Shown one piece after another: positions 47,322 to 60,885 of a DNA stretch of 64,000 bases (positions are counted from its first letter, which is position 1; each line of letters begins with the position of its first letter). A program made the translations under genes and the position numbers. The notes beneath the pieces are model-generated. The model saw only the letters and a list, made by a program, of their open reading frames with translations. It was not told the DNA's origin and did not search any database. Source of the stretch: Membranipora membranacea (lineage: Eukaryota; Bryozoa; Gymnolaemata; Cheilostomatida; Membraniporidae); NCBI GenBank assembly GCA_914767715.1, contig OU612074.1, positions 17,716,062-17,780,061 on the forward strand, written 5' to 3'.

Positions 47322-50300
47322 ATGGCAGAATATAACGAGACAAGTTTTGTTGGTGCGACTGGAGGGGATAAGGAGTCAGCATTTTCTGGACCAATAAATG
47401 ATTTGAACACAGCAAGGGTAAGTGTATAAAAATGAACAGCAGATTTTTACAGCGTATGCCGGTGTCCTCAAAACGCTGCCGAATAAATGTTCTCCGGCAG
47501 CAAAGCTCCAGTCATGAGCAAACTGAACAGTATACGCTTATGTTTTGATTGCTTACTTGCGGGTTTCATGTGCAAAGAAAATATCCGTATTTTCCTAAGT
47601 TCGCCTTAAATGAGTGGCTAGCTATGATTTACCCAACCCCATGATATTATATAAACTCATGCCTTAGGTAGGAAAGATGCAGTGCTAGCAAACATCAAGT
47701 TACCTCAAAACATATATATACTAAACCCTAGCTAATATTAGCCTCTCCAAGGTAATTTAATTTCTGGCATTCATATTATAGCTAACTATCTACTGCCTTC
47801 TTTTCAGTCAATGGATGGTCTTAAAGAAGAAGATTCATCTATAACTGTGATTGGTCAGAATTTCTGTGCAGGCACGACGTCACACGGAGTGCCCCATGTA
47901 TACAATGCCTCAAGTAAGTGTGTACAGGGCATTTAAATCTTGGAAATCACAAAAGTTGTTCTTCATTTAATATTAATAAAAAAATTGCACAGGATATTTT
48001 GTCAGGACCTACTGTTAAGAGATATAAACAGCATGGGATACACCATTAGGTCAGGGATGAAAAAAAACCCAGAATGCAACTTTGCTTAGGTTTCTAGAGC
48101 AAACCACATATTATCATTTTATAGACCTTATCACCTTTCGAGCTGGCAGGTTAGAATTGTGGGAAGCTTGTGAGAAAGCTTGATTGTCTAGGTTGGCTGA
48201 GCAAAGCTTCTTTTGAAATAGTGACAGTTGGTTAGTTGGAAGGTCCGATCAATCAAAGCAATTGCAACACCGATGGTCATCAGTTTTGCCACTGGTCAAT
48301 ATCGGAAGCAATATTGAACCTGTTTGACGCGCAATAAAGGTATTTGTTTGCTTACGTAATTCAGAGGTTTTGTGTAAATTAAATCAAAGACAGAACACAC
48401 TATTACTCGGATTGAAAGTGAGGTGTATCCGTTTGTTTCAAGTATTAAGCAATTACACAATTAAAGATATAAAACTAATGTGTCAGAGGTTGCCTAAAAG
48501 TTCTCTAAAATTGCGATGCAACCTAAAGTTTTACCTGGAATATTAGATATTTACCTAAAGGGCATGTAGCTTGCAATTAGCGATAGTATGAATATGATAC
48601 TAAGCTCTTAGCTCTTCACTACGAGCATAAAAGCTGCCAAAGTTCGCTGACCCATCTGAAAACTGCTGCTGATATCGGACCCATCAGTGATTAAATGAGG
48701 TTGAATTACCCCCTATAGGAGTGATAATTTGATTAGCCAGGCATTGAATAGCTAAATTTATGGCTGTAGCTAACATTTACTCACTCTCTCACCATAGATA
48801 ATGATATTTTGTGCTAGCTAACATAAATTCACGCCTGGACTAGCTAAAATAAGCTAATATTAGCTAAAATAAGCTAATATTTACTTATCTAAGCTGTTTC
48901 AACTTTAAATTTTTTATTTTCAGGTTTAGGGAAGAAATTGTTGTGGGCATTTATATCACTGGCCTCCCTGGCAGCTCTGGCTTATCACATGTATAATCTC
49001 ATCGATACTTACGCACAGAACGATACAACTACTGAGATAAAGGTCAACAATAGTATCAGGCAGCTAGAATTCCCAGGTAACGCAGACTATAATAAAATAA
49101 ATGTGTGGATTGCATAAATTATTAATAAATTGTAACTTAATTCTTTTAAGCAAAGACAAAAGTTTTTTTGACCATCGTCAATCAGAAATTAAAGTATAAA
49201 GTAAGAATGAAGATACCATCAAGGGAGTTTAGGGTTTAATTTGCTATAGTCTGGCAGTTAAGCGGCAAGCACGCTAACAATGTGCTAGTATTGCTAGTAT
49301 GTATGTAGTATGTCTGTGCTAGTACATGCAGAATTATTAATGCTGGGAAGAACAAAGTCGACCAGCTGACACTAAAAATGGTTGTCGGTTGGGCAGTTTA
49401 TCCTAATAAAGTACTTGCACTCCGTTGAGCCAGAGACCCAACCCAACAAAAGGACCTCTCTGCCCCTTAGGTTTTAAAAGCAGCTGTGTTTCTGTCGGGC
49501 ACTGGTAATGTCACAACATGAGTATGATAGGTCCAGCACCAGGGATATCTATCTACATATTAAAGATGAAGAATAGTTTAGACGTCAGCTTAATGTCTTT
49601 GTTCAATGAACATGGACTCAAGACCGTTCTCCGGCGAGGATGATGGAGGAAACACTAAGAATTAGCATTTGTCTTGTGGGTGGGGTTGATCTTTTGATGA
49701 AACAATATTATTTTTCGTTCAGTTAGAGTATCCAGGATTTGGGATAAACCACACTTTATTTTATTTTCCGATGTTCTGTTTTACGCTTACATGTTTTTCT
49801 TTGTGTATATTGACATGCCTTTTTCTTCAGCTGTGACATTATGTAACAACAACATGTTGAAATCAACTGCACTTATCGGAGCGTTCGACGATTTGATAAC
49901 TGCAGCGGAGGCAGAGTCTGATCGAGTTTCAGCCCAATCTCAACTCTTAGATACCATTATGTATGGTAAGCATAGAAAGAGAGCTAAATAGAAACCTAGA
50001 CAGCTCTTGGGAGTCGTCCCACTTTTTGCAAATCGCCTGTATATAATTAGATTGGATTAGATGGACTAGCTGAAAAACTAATCCATTATCCTTACTACTA
50101 TCTGGTTTTAACAGGAATTTTTTCTGGACATTGAAATTCACCAAGATAACAGGCTTTCCCTACCACTGATTGTGGTTAACCAGTAATAACAAAAACCGCA
50201 AATACTGGTTAGGCATCTATGTATCGATGTCTATGATGGTAAGCTTTATATAATTCAAAGCTCAGTTTCATACAACTGGTCTTAAATCCTTTAATTTATT

Positions 50301-53300
50301 ACTATTCACAATTTCTGATGAGATTAAAGTTTGGTATTGGATGATAGGTGTTACACCACAGAACACTGCACGGCTAGCCAAAGGTGAGACATGACCTCAG
50401 CCTGAATGTCAACTGCAGATCAGCCGGTTTTATTGATTTTTTTGCTATTAGGTTTAGGGAGAACAAAATAATGAGCATTCTGTACGAAGACCAAGTAATT
50501 TGATTCGACAAAACAAATTTGGTATTTTTGTCCCCATTTTATTTTCTTATGTTTTCCCCATTTTTTGGCAATATTTAGAAAATGTCTCACAATTGAAAAG
50601 ACATACAAAAGAACAAGGTTTAACTCTAGTTAACACAGTTGAGATTACTAGGAATCTGGTGAATACTCAAGCCATTCTACCGAAGGAAGTAATACATAAG
50701 GTGTTCAGAATGCTTCACATATTTTCTTTCTCTCACACAGAATATGCTCTGCTGGACGATGCTGTGAAGTTAGACCTTGGTCATCAGCTGAATGATACCC
50801 TTTATGCTGCCACTTTTAACTCTGACAGTATAGACAGGAATGCTGACTTTGTACACTTCTTTGACCCGTGGCAGGGAAACTGTTACACATTCAATCATTT
50901 CAGTGTGGCCAATGTTAGTAAACAATCCCGCGCTGGACATACATACAGTAAGAAACAATGTTCAATCAAGTTTGATCCATTTTGCCAGCGTTGATGTCAT
51001 TCCCCTCTACTGACACCGGCAAAATGGATCAAGCTTGGTAAATGTTTGTCTAGAGTTAGTTTAGCTAGAGTTAGTTCAGCTTGTTTTTGGAGTGAGGTGG
51101 TTTACTAAAACAAACAGAAAACGACAAATAATGTGGCAAGTTCACAACATATAAATTGAAGTTTGTTTATTGCCATGACATGAACTACATACTAATTACC
51201 TAGGTTAATCGTATTGAAATGAAGGAAAAAGGTACTCAGCTAAAAAAGCTCATATAATACTCAAAAAAGTCTCTTTATAATTATAAATATAATTATAATT
51301 ATGCTTGTGTTTGTGTTTGTTTTGTTGCAGGACTAGCATTGTCTGTGAATCTAGAGCAGTATGACTATGTGCCGTTTCTGACAGAGGCGTCAGGATTACG
51401 AGTCCTAGTACATGACAGGAATGAGATGCCTTTCCCTAAGGATCATGGTTACGATATAGCACCCAACACTCTGACCAGAATGAGGGTACACAGGGTGAGG
51501 TCATTTTTTGTAACTCTTTTATTGGCAGTCTATTCAATTCCAAAAGCAGAATGTTTCCGGTTAGTGCCAATAAAAAGGATGAAAAAAAAAGCAATTAATG
51601 AAGAAAAGTTGAAAGTAAGATAGGTTATTTACATAGCTATGAGAGATAAGATATCTTTGCGAAAAAAAAATAACAAAAATATCATAATATTTATTTCCAT
51701 CATTATTGATACTTAAGTTTCGGCTCAAATCTTTGTTTGCGGTTATGGCAGTCATCACATTTTATGTATTCCTTGTAAGAAAGAGAACTTAACCTTTAAC
51801 GGCCATGATTAGGAGACAGCTCCTATCACCCTGACCAGAATGCGAGTACATTATTTCAGTCAATGCTCTCGCCTTCATTTAAATCAAACTCCAATAATTG
51901 CCCTATTAAAATTTATTGGATTGCAGTGGGAGAATAAGAATTTTATCCTTTAAATTTACTGTGAGGTACGGTTCTGCTAAATATGATGTAATATATACTA
52001 ATTGCAAAATGGAATGTTTTTAACGAAATAAAATTTAAAGAGTTTTAACTTGTATTGAAATTTCAACCTAATCTACAGTTTAGGTACATGAACTTCGTGG
52101 AGTTCACATAATTAGACTATTGAATACTTCAGTCAAACTTGCTTATAAATATCCTGTTACCATTCGACTTTCTCCTTAGGTCACATGGTTTTAAGGTTCA
52201 TTATATAAAATGTATTGCTGTTATTGCTGCACGAGAAGAGGTCCATCGGTTTCTCATGTTTTGCTGTTTTTCGCTTCGTTGGACTGATTTGATTGGTTGT
52301 ACACATATGATTGTAGAATGTAAACAGTAGACTAGATGGTCGATATGGTGATTGTGTAACAGACGAGACAGCGCCGGAGACTGTCTACCAGTTTAGTTAT
52401 GGATACGCATACAGCAGAAGTGCTTGTGAGAAAACATGCATACAGGAAGAGGTAGGGAAAACCAGCGAGAATACTCCCTGGGAAAACTTGGTGTTTTTCT
52501 CTCTACATAGTCAATATGACGGTTTTGATTGGCCAATCAGATTGGACCAAACACATTGGCTAATCTCTCCTCTGTGCAAAACAGATGATAGCAAACCCCG
52601 GCTATTTGGACTGCTTTTTAGCACAGCCAGCCCAAGGGCTGGCTGTGGCTTTTAGGGGTTGATTCCCTTTTATATTTTGCAAAAACAAAATGTTATGAGA
52701 TGATTTATAGTAGTTGGATTCGTAAAAGTGTGCAGATTTCGGCAAACTAAATGGGCCAATATTTAGCTATTTTAAGCCAACTTTGTTCTTTTGAAATCAA
52801 CCTATTTATAATGAATTTTTAAGCCTCTTACAAGTTTATAGTGAAATATTTTATGATAATATGTAAATTGATTGTATGAAATCACTCAACAATCCATGAT
52901 GTTTACCTGTTACATATTATTTGGCAATAACTATAATATGGCTTGCAGTCACAACCCATGTTGATTTGATGCTGATCTCCATCTTTGTGTTTTGTCTTTG
53001 ATTTGCTTGTTCTGATTGTAACCTTCAAAGTATGTTGAAGGAAAAGCAAACAACAACAACAATTACTTCTTCCTCAACAACGCATTCACTATGTTCCGCT
53101 ATGCTTTCAATGGAGGGTCAGTGAACGAGTTGTCTGCTCCTGATTCAAGCGGATGCTTACAGTTTACATTTCCAATGTGTTCCATGATTAGATAGCTCCC
53201 AAAATCGGCATGACATGTTTCTCATGTTGTTGTAGATAATAACGAGCTGTAGATGTTACGTACCACAGGTACCCTACAATGTAACATTCTTCACTAAAAT

Positions 53301-56300
53301 CGAGAATGAGGTCGGACCGTGTGACAATACAAACGCAACTGATTCTGGTAAGCACAAGGGATTGATTGCGCATTCAGGAACAATAAAGACTATAATATGG
53401 AACCTTTGATGCATAATCGTTAGTAGGTCAAGTATCTGACACTTCTGTGCTAGTCTGAGCCCCCCAGACTCTTGTCCGCCGTCCGACAGTCCCCGGTCGG
53501 GATTTCTGTGCCCATTGTAATCATTTTGATTTGGTTGAGGTAGAAGATAAAAACTTTTATTTGCTGATTAAAGTCCATATATCACACACAAGAGGTGGCG
53601 TCTGAGAACTGAACGAAAAACGATTCTTCACTCCTACTTAGTTCTCTCAGTTTAGTTTATAGCACAGTCTCCTCCGAAATGTAAACAAATGTAAATGTAA
53701 ATCACTTTTTATTTAGCTGCTCTCCAGCAATCTTTACATGAATATAACATAGATACATATATATATTCAATTTAGCGCACTCCTGTACAAGGTAGGAGTG
53801 GGCAAGCTAGGCTATTTTCCGGAGAGCTCACCTCCTTCAGCAGCATGGGTAGTGACCGGGATTCGAACCTGCAACTCTCAGATTGAGATGCTCAAATCCC
53901 AACCACTACGCCACCCTGCCTGCCTCCGATGACAACCATTGACAGATAGAAAGCTATGCTTGAAGCTGTTTTTGTCATTTCTTACTATTAAAACACTGAA
54001 TTAGATTCTTCTCCTTATATAGTAAGAAAAAAACAGAACAGGGACAGGGATCCGGCATTGGCTGTACTTACTTGTATGAATATTAAAGACTGAGAAATTG
54101 TTTTGCTTACAAAACTTCAAACAATAATAAATTACCTTTCAGTGTCAATGATTTTGGGCTTTTCTAGAATGCTACTGAGGACTGGTTATTTTTTGCAGTC
54201 ACTTTGTTTGGCAGAAGAAAGCTAATTATGCTATTCGAGATAAGGAGTTCATTGTTCAGTATTCCTATGCATGCACCTGATGCAAGTCGTTGTCCATTAC
54301 AAAATAAAGTACAGTTATGCTGTAGTATGTTGGATAGGCCCTGGGGGCCGATGTCTGGGAGACCTATCCCAAGACACCTATGAGAGTTGTATAACAAGAG
54401 GCCTTTTCTTCGGTGAACAAAGGAGTACAATGGCGGGCAAAGTTTGCTTGTCTGAATACATGTTGGGTGTGTGTGTTCGATTGCTGGGGAACGTGTATGC
54501 TAGCCTCAGTTCTCCACTTTTGCTACACTCATTTGTGGATATACACGATCCACCCGCTGCTACAATATGTAGGAACTACTGGTAAAGGGTATTTACAGCT
54601 GTACTTTATTTTGTAATGCAGCATTGACATACAGCAAATATTTTTCTATATTACAGCTTGTATGGACGCTGTGTGGAATGATTTTGCGGAAGGTACATTA
54701 CTATGTGAGATATGTGAGGAGAGATGCCAGTAAGTAGCTAAGTATTGTGTAAGTCAAATGAACAGGGTATCTGTAATGTACCATTATGGTTTTTATTTTG
54801 TTTGGGAATTATTGTGGCCATTGTCCGCCATGGCTCACCATACAAATCCTGTGTAAGAGTTGTCTGAACAACATCAATGTCGACACAACTCTGAAAAATA
54901 TAACAATCATTTATGATTGATTGCAATGATAACCAGTAATAAATCTGATGCTATTAGGTCAAAGAGATATTTAATTTTTCATCATATCTGAAAGCGTAAA
55001 AACAAAAAAATTTTTAATACTGTCATAACAACATGCAAAAAATGTCAATAATATCTCATTAGTCTTTAAATCTTGCAGACAAACAAACTTAAATAAAGCC
55101 ACTAGTTTTAGCACAATTTTAGTCGGTTTTCAGCCAACACGAGGTTGACAACACAAAACTATTTTTTAGTCAAGTGCTCTATTTTTGTTTTACAGTGAAG
55201 TCCTGTATGACATCACTACATCCTCGACGGTATGGCCGGCCCCAACTTACCTGGTAGGTCCTCAAGTAGTCAAGTATCAAATTATCCGAGTATCTAAGTA
55301 CGTTGTATTAAAGTGTTCGAGAATTAATTCCCATTGAAGTGTCAGAGAGAATCTCTTTATGATATATCAGATAAGTCCAGCACCTTCTTCATCGGTGCTA
55401 TTTTTGTTTCAAAAAGTGGAAGTGTTGCAAGCAGTCACTGTTCTGCTACAATATTAGCAGACCATTCAGTAGGCCCCTACAAACCTTAAAATATATGATG
55501 ATGTAACCTCGCCATTTCCCTAGAATATCTGGTGATAAAGCATATAATCGTGGTAACCTGCTGTTGGATGCACAATACATCCCTATTTCAGTGACAGTCC
55601 AATCTATCAGTGGGACCAGTCACTTTATACTTAGCTGTTGATAATAATTGACCCTATTGACGGTGTGATTGTTGCTTGTAGGATGAGCTTGTAGGAAGTT
55701 TAGCGGCCGACTATCCGGATTTAGAGCGAGAGATAAGCTTACATTATACAGACGCTGCCACGGGGATAGTCGATCTCAGCACTGCCGTCCAGGAGAATCT
55801 GCTGAGGATTGAGATATTCTATAACAGAATCGCTGTGACTCAGATTGTCGAAACGCCGTCCGTCACAGACTTCCAGTTCATATCAGACATAGGTACGTTG
55901 ATATTATATATATATATATAATATGTGTAATATATATGGAGTTTATTTCAGACTTGGAGCATGGACCCATGAAATTAAGATTGAGATTAGCAAAGCTATT
56001 TTCTCAGCTAATCAGCTTCAAAACAAGCCCAAAATTGACCCTCTTGGACCATCAGAAGCTGTTTATGAGGCATTGAGATCGACTCTTTCAATATTTGCTT
56101 GTGAGTTCGAAAGCTGATGGGTGAGGTCAAATCAGGGTTTTCAATAAATTTCCCACATTTTCCGAATCAGAAATCAGATCATGCTCTACATGAGGTAGCT
56201 ACTGAACAGATTGCAAAGGGTAAAAACAATGATACATATTCCAATATGATGCACAGTACAAATCAAAAATACACAATCAAACAATTCTAATCAAGCAGGT

Positions 56301-58214
56301 CAGAATTTATCTTAAACTACGTAAAAAACATGTGCTCAAGTGTGCTTCATTATGCCTGCATTGGAGTTGCCTCCCTCTACTGGTATATACTGGAGGGCAA
56401 CTCAAAATCTCACGAAATGGATCAAACCTGATCCAGTAATAAATGCGCTTAAACGCTGCTTGAGAAGCTGGTCATGGCCATGGGTTATCAACCAGGTCTC
56501 GAGTAGATAATGGAATGCCACTGTCATCGACTCGGGTAGAGTTCAAACATAGGAGGGTAAATTTTTTGCAGGGAGCGACAGTTCGCCAGTTACTAACTGT
56601 CACTTACAGGAATGATGTGAAATCCCACTTTAAGTAGCAAAGATTTGCGGCAGCTAATAATTAGTTACCTTCAAAGTAGCCAAGCTATACTCTTGCTAAT
56701 GTTTAATCCTCTAGGGAAACAACAATAAAAATGTTCCCATCTGCCACACTGACGATGGCTTTTCTACAGCACTTCATAGGCTGATTTCAAACTGAATACC
56801 CAGCACTTTGTTATAAGCCAATTTTTTGTCACACAAAAACAACTGTTGGTTAAGTCCAACCAGTTCAATTTCAACCTTAAAAATTATCGATCCGATTCAG
56901 AGCTCCAAGTCGACAAAATAACAAATGTGCTCTCAGTTGATTGGCAGGCGGTTGAAGCACACATGTGAAAGGAATGACAAACATTCAGTGGTATGTAGAT
57001 GTTTCCGAAGCCTGCGGCAGACCAGAAAATTTTTGCGTTGTTAGACACTAAATCGACAGAACTAGGGCTGGAGCAAAGCATAGTATATGGAATACTGAAA
57101 CAAAAAAATCTTGTCATCGTGATGAGTAGGCAGTTTCACTATGACATGCTTAGGTTGGAATTAGTTTACACCAAGTTGAAGCGTATTAATACAATCTTTG
57201 AGAGTATCAGGACAAATCCAGATCGAGTTTGATCCAGTTTGTCTGCAAACCAAGTTGCTCACATTCTGCTCAGTAAAAAATCCAGCCACTCAAGACTAAG
57301 AGGAAACAACTCCATATGCCATCATATTGAATTTTACATAATCTAGATAAAAATTACTATAATCTAACTTGGATGTTGTTGCCAGATTTTTTAATTCTTG
57401 CCTCAAAAACTAATGTTGAATTTTTTAACCAAAAGTAAAACCTAACATGACGACTAGTTGATGGCTCTACTGTAGCACCATTGCCAAGCTGATGTTACTA
57501 TACTAGGTGTGATATGTGCAGTCACGCCTTTAAACAAATAGGGTGAAGAAAACTCCACCATTTCACATTTTAATCTAGGCTTTCCATGAGAAATCCGCAA
57601 CAGGAATTATTCTTTTAACTTTCCTAGATATATGTGCTTATCTACCTAGCCGATGGGGACGATTTTAGGAATACCAATCTGAACTTTGAAATAGCCATAT
57701 TTCATGTTTATAACAAAGACAATAATAATAATGATTGTGACGGGCTGCGTACATGAAAATCATATCCATTTGTAAAATCATTTTAATATCCACACATAAT
57801 ATAGTTTGTCACAGAAATCTTCTATGTCCAATGAAGGCGTTGACAAACAATTCTTTTGAAGAAAATAAATGATTGCCCGGAGGGGAGCTGTGGGCTGAAA
57901 CATTTAATCAAGAAAGCTTCCCTCAGGGGGACTTGAACCCATGACTCTTCGGCTACAACCACCTGGTAGTGAAAAGAGAACCACATTAACCGCTTATGAT
58001 GTTACACCATCTCACCGTCCCCAAGATTCACTGTCTTTTTTCTGATTTTTCAGGTGGATCGCTGGGATTATGGGTTGGCTGGTCGATGCTGACCATATTC
58101 GAGTTTGGTGAGCTCATGATGGACATGTTGATCCTCTGTTGTACCAAACTACGAGCAGGTCAGCGGCAGCGAACTTACCCACAAAAGGTCGGAGGTAGCC
58201 AAGTCAACAGCTGA
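47322..58214 (+). CDS. DEG/ENaC-family sodium channel subunit, paralogue B
   Basis: This is the tandem paralogue of the preceding channel, with the same exon plan. Exons: 47322-47417, 47808-47913, 48924-49076, 49831-49965, 50741-50947, 51331-51494, 52317-52451, 53236-53347, 54657-54729, 55196-55253, 55682-55892 and 58054-58214. They join in frame to 536 residues. It has His-Gly at 58-59, TM1 about 72-95, GNCYTFN, LVHDRNEMPFP, CRCYVPQVPY, VWPAPTYL, and TM2 GGSLGLWVGWSMLT with Gly-Trp-Ser at 492-494. The tail differs from that of paralogue A. The start is uncertain. ATG 47322 opens the frame, but a strong pyrimidine tract ending CAG at 47328 lies exactly where paralogue A has an acceptor, so a separate first exon upstream is quite possible and would change the N-terminus. 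Confidence 0.92.
50967..51038. repeat. Small hairpin, family copy 2
   Basis: Inverted arms CAAGTTTGATCCATTTTGCC and its near-complement surround a loop containing CCCCTCTACTG. It begins 20 bp after the donor at 50947 in paralogue B. Confidence 0.7.
53700..53930 (-). mobile_element. tRNA-derived SINE-like element
   Basis: On the minus strand the head has an A-box-like TGGCGTAGTGGTT and a perfect B box GGTTCGAATCC. It is followed by about 110 bp of non-tRNA body and an AT microsatellite tail (about 53750-53770). It lies in an intron of paralogue B. Confidence 0.55.
56364..56403. repeat. Small hairpin, family copy 3
   Basis: GAGTTGCCTCC and GGAGGGCAACTC arms surround CCTCTACTGGTATATACT. ATGGATCAAACC follows nearby, as in copies 2 and 4. 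Confidence 0.65.
57877..58020 (-). mobile_element. tRNA-like SINE head or tRNA relic
   Basis: On the minus strand a B box GGTTCAAGTCC lies within a closing T-stem GGG/CCC, about 80 bp downstream of an A-box-like GGTGTAACATCATAAGC. The spacing is too long for a plain tRNA. It ends only about 30 bp before the acceptor of the last exon of paralogue B. Confidence 0.4.
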
Positions 58215-60885
58215 GGCAGTCAAGCTCTACTAAGTTTTCTGCTCTGAGCGACTGGAGTTTTTAAAGTTTATATCTTTGTGAGCAGATCACTATTTATTGA
58301 CTATTGATAATGGTATTCAATGTCTGTTGTCGGACATTGGAAAGGCTGATAATCATAGCTAGCCAGCTAGAGTCTGTTATAAGATTTCAAAGCAAAGGTT
58401 GTGATGGCACCCGGCTAGTAATTGCTATAACTATAATGCAGTATTGCTGCTCCAGTTCCGCTGTGTGGAAACGGTAAAATTTAAAGTTACCTCCCCCGAA
58501 ATGATCCTATACATTATGTAAGTTGCGTTCAGCAGTAATACCAGATCATACAAGTCAGTTTTCACTTTTCAGAGTAGTTATGTAGTAATACTAAGACGTT
58601 GAATTGAATTATTTTATCAGAGCAGTTGGGTTGCTATGGTTAACAATGATCTGCTTCCAAATGAGTTAAATTACAGATATCTGTGCCAGTGAAGACTCAT
58701 TTCTTGCCATCTTATCTATATTTTATCAGATTAAACTGTATTTGATTATCACTCATGTTGTTGCGTATCACCTAGGTAAAGTTTGATCCATCTACCTGCT
58801 TTCGGAGTTGCTCAGCCTTCATAGCAAAGGGGGAGCAACTCCAATTGCAGGCAATTGGATCTACGCATTACCCTGTGGATTTCTCATTTTGAACAAGATC
58901 CTTTGACAACCAGCAAAATGTGAATCTGATTCGCTTGTTACTGAATAATATGGAAGCGTAAATCAGTCAATGAACTACGCTCAGTTCATAAAAGCAGCCA
59001 ATAGTGAGTAAGTTAGACATTGGTGCAATAATAAGGCAGTAAAAGTAAGGAACAGAATCAAACTGTTTATTCAATGATACAATAATATAATGATATTTTG
59101 GAAGTTCAACAAATAAAATGACTTCGATTAACAATGTACCGAGCTTGAAGCAATATATAATTTATCCTCATCAACAAAAGAACTTTTTCATTTACAGACT
59201 GAGAGCAAAAAAAGAAAAATGTGTGGAACATTTCAAAAGAAATGCCACAAATACCCAAACAAAAGAAATTTACAGGATTATTTAGAACTGGAAGTATTGC
59301 ATTGGACCTAACCATTCATACATCCACATGGCATGCTTCAAACTCAATTCATGTTTTATAAATGTGCGCCGCAATACAAAAAGTGATCAACATCACTAGA
59401 GTTCCCTTCTGGGATAACTCCGATTTTGAGGTCATATTTAGAGCGAACGCAGTATTAAGAGGATAATACAATAATAATAAGCGTCTGCCACAAATTTCCT
59501 AAGGTTCTTCAGCGAATACGCATGAGTAAACCGTAATTATTAATAGGCTGCTGCTTGGAACCAAAGCTAAGCCATACCATTTGATGGTTGCAAATAAAAG
59601 GCTTAGCAATAGTTGATTTTAGCGTAAAGTTAAATGAGTTTTCGTACTGACATGAACATATACAAACATGCATCATGCACACATAGTAGCATACATACAA
59701 AAAAGGAACCCTGTGTTTACAAGTTGGTGCAACAAAAAGGTTGTACCAACTTTGATAGAATGAAGCTCCCTTTAAATAAATAAATGGGCGGGACTTACAG
59801 GGTTTAGTAGCGAGATGAGAGACAATCAAGCAGCCAATCAAACAGCAGATTTCATTAAAGAGTGATGACAAATAACTCTTCATTTCACCCCTGAGATATA
59901 ATGCAGCGGTGGAATGAAAATTATTCGCACATCAAGTTTACACAAATTTAGATAGGAGAGTCTGACATCTTTCTACTTTCGATAACTTTAATTAAAAATG
60001 AACTTTTTTTTGGGGATTTTTCAGTTTTTTATCCAGGTTAACTTCACAAGTAGTTTTCGCTTTCCTGCTTTCAGAATGGATTGTGGTACTAACTTTCAAG
60101 TACACAAGCGAACGTACAAGATTAAATTAAACAGTTCTATTCATCAATAACTTTAAAAACTGTTTTTTTTTCTCTTCTGAAATAGAAGACTCGCAATGCT
60201 CGATTTTTTCCGGATTCAGAAGAAATTGATCTCTTTCTTTATTTCTTTGTCTATGCAAAGATGCCAGAGGAAATAATAATACCAAGTGTTTGTTGATACA
60301 ATTTGAAATGAAAATCTGCCTCAATTATACACAGTCACACCATTCATTTTCACATTTCTCAACAGCCAAAACTTCAACTATTTAAGGACAATCCTACCAG
60401 TACCAATTGTACCAAGAAATCAGGCTCAACACACAAGCATACACCCAAAGGTCCGACGAGAGACAAAACACTCTCAAATTAATTCAGATTTACAGCAGAA
60501 AATAGCACGTTCTTTGATATCAATACTATGGCCGGCTGCTGATTTAGCATCAGAAAATAAATTATGAAAAATAACAGAATCTAAGCGTATGCTTCAATGA
60601 ATGTTGTTAAGTTTTATACAGATTTAAATACGCCATAATATAAGCGCTTCAGTTTTCTATATCTCTTCGTTATACTGTAGATTAGATATAGTCATTGGAT
60701 GTAGTGGGGTTTACCATCGGGCGCGTATATACAATTGTCTCCCTTTGATGAGAGACTATACATTAACTGAATTTACTATACAAAGGTCTATCTTTGGCTG
60801 GCAGCGCCGATAATTGTTACTTGCTGCCCAAGTAGTGAGTTATAGAATTACTAAATATGTATACTTGTATACTTCTGAACCTGGA
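58215..60885. other. Convergent 3' region between paralogue B and the nucleoporin gene
   Basis: This should hold the 3' UTRs of both genes. On the minus strand an AATAAA (TTTATT on plus) near 59066 could end the nucleoporin message. No coding exon is visible. A hairpin of the GGAGTTGC family lies at 58804-58842. Confidence 0.45.
58804..58842. repeat. Small hairpin, family copy 4
   Basis: GGAGTTGCTC and GAGCAACTCC arms lie just after AAGTTTGATCCAT and before TTGGATC, the same surroundings as copies 2 and 3. It is outside the coding region of paralogue B. Confidence 0.7.

Noticed and set aside
50500-50994. 164-codon frame read as a single exon
   Set aside because: Only 50741-50947 is exon, bounded by good splice sites and matching paralogue A; the upstream part is intron that happens to be open.
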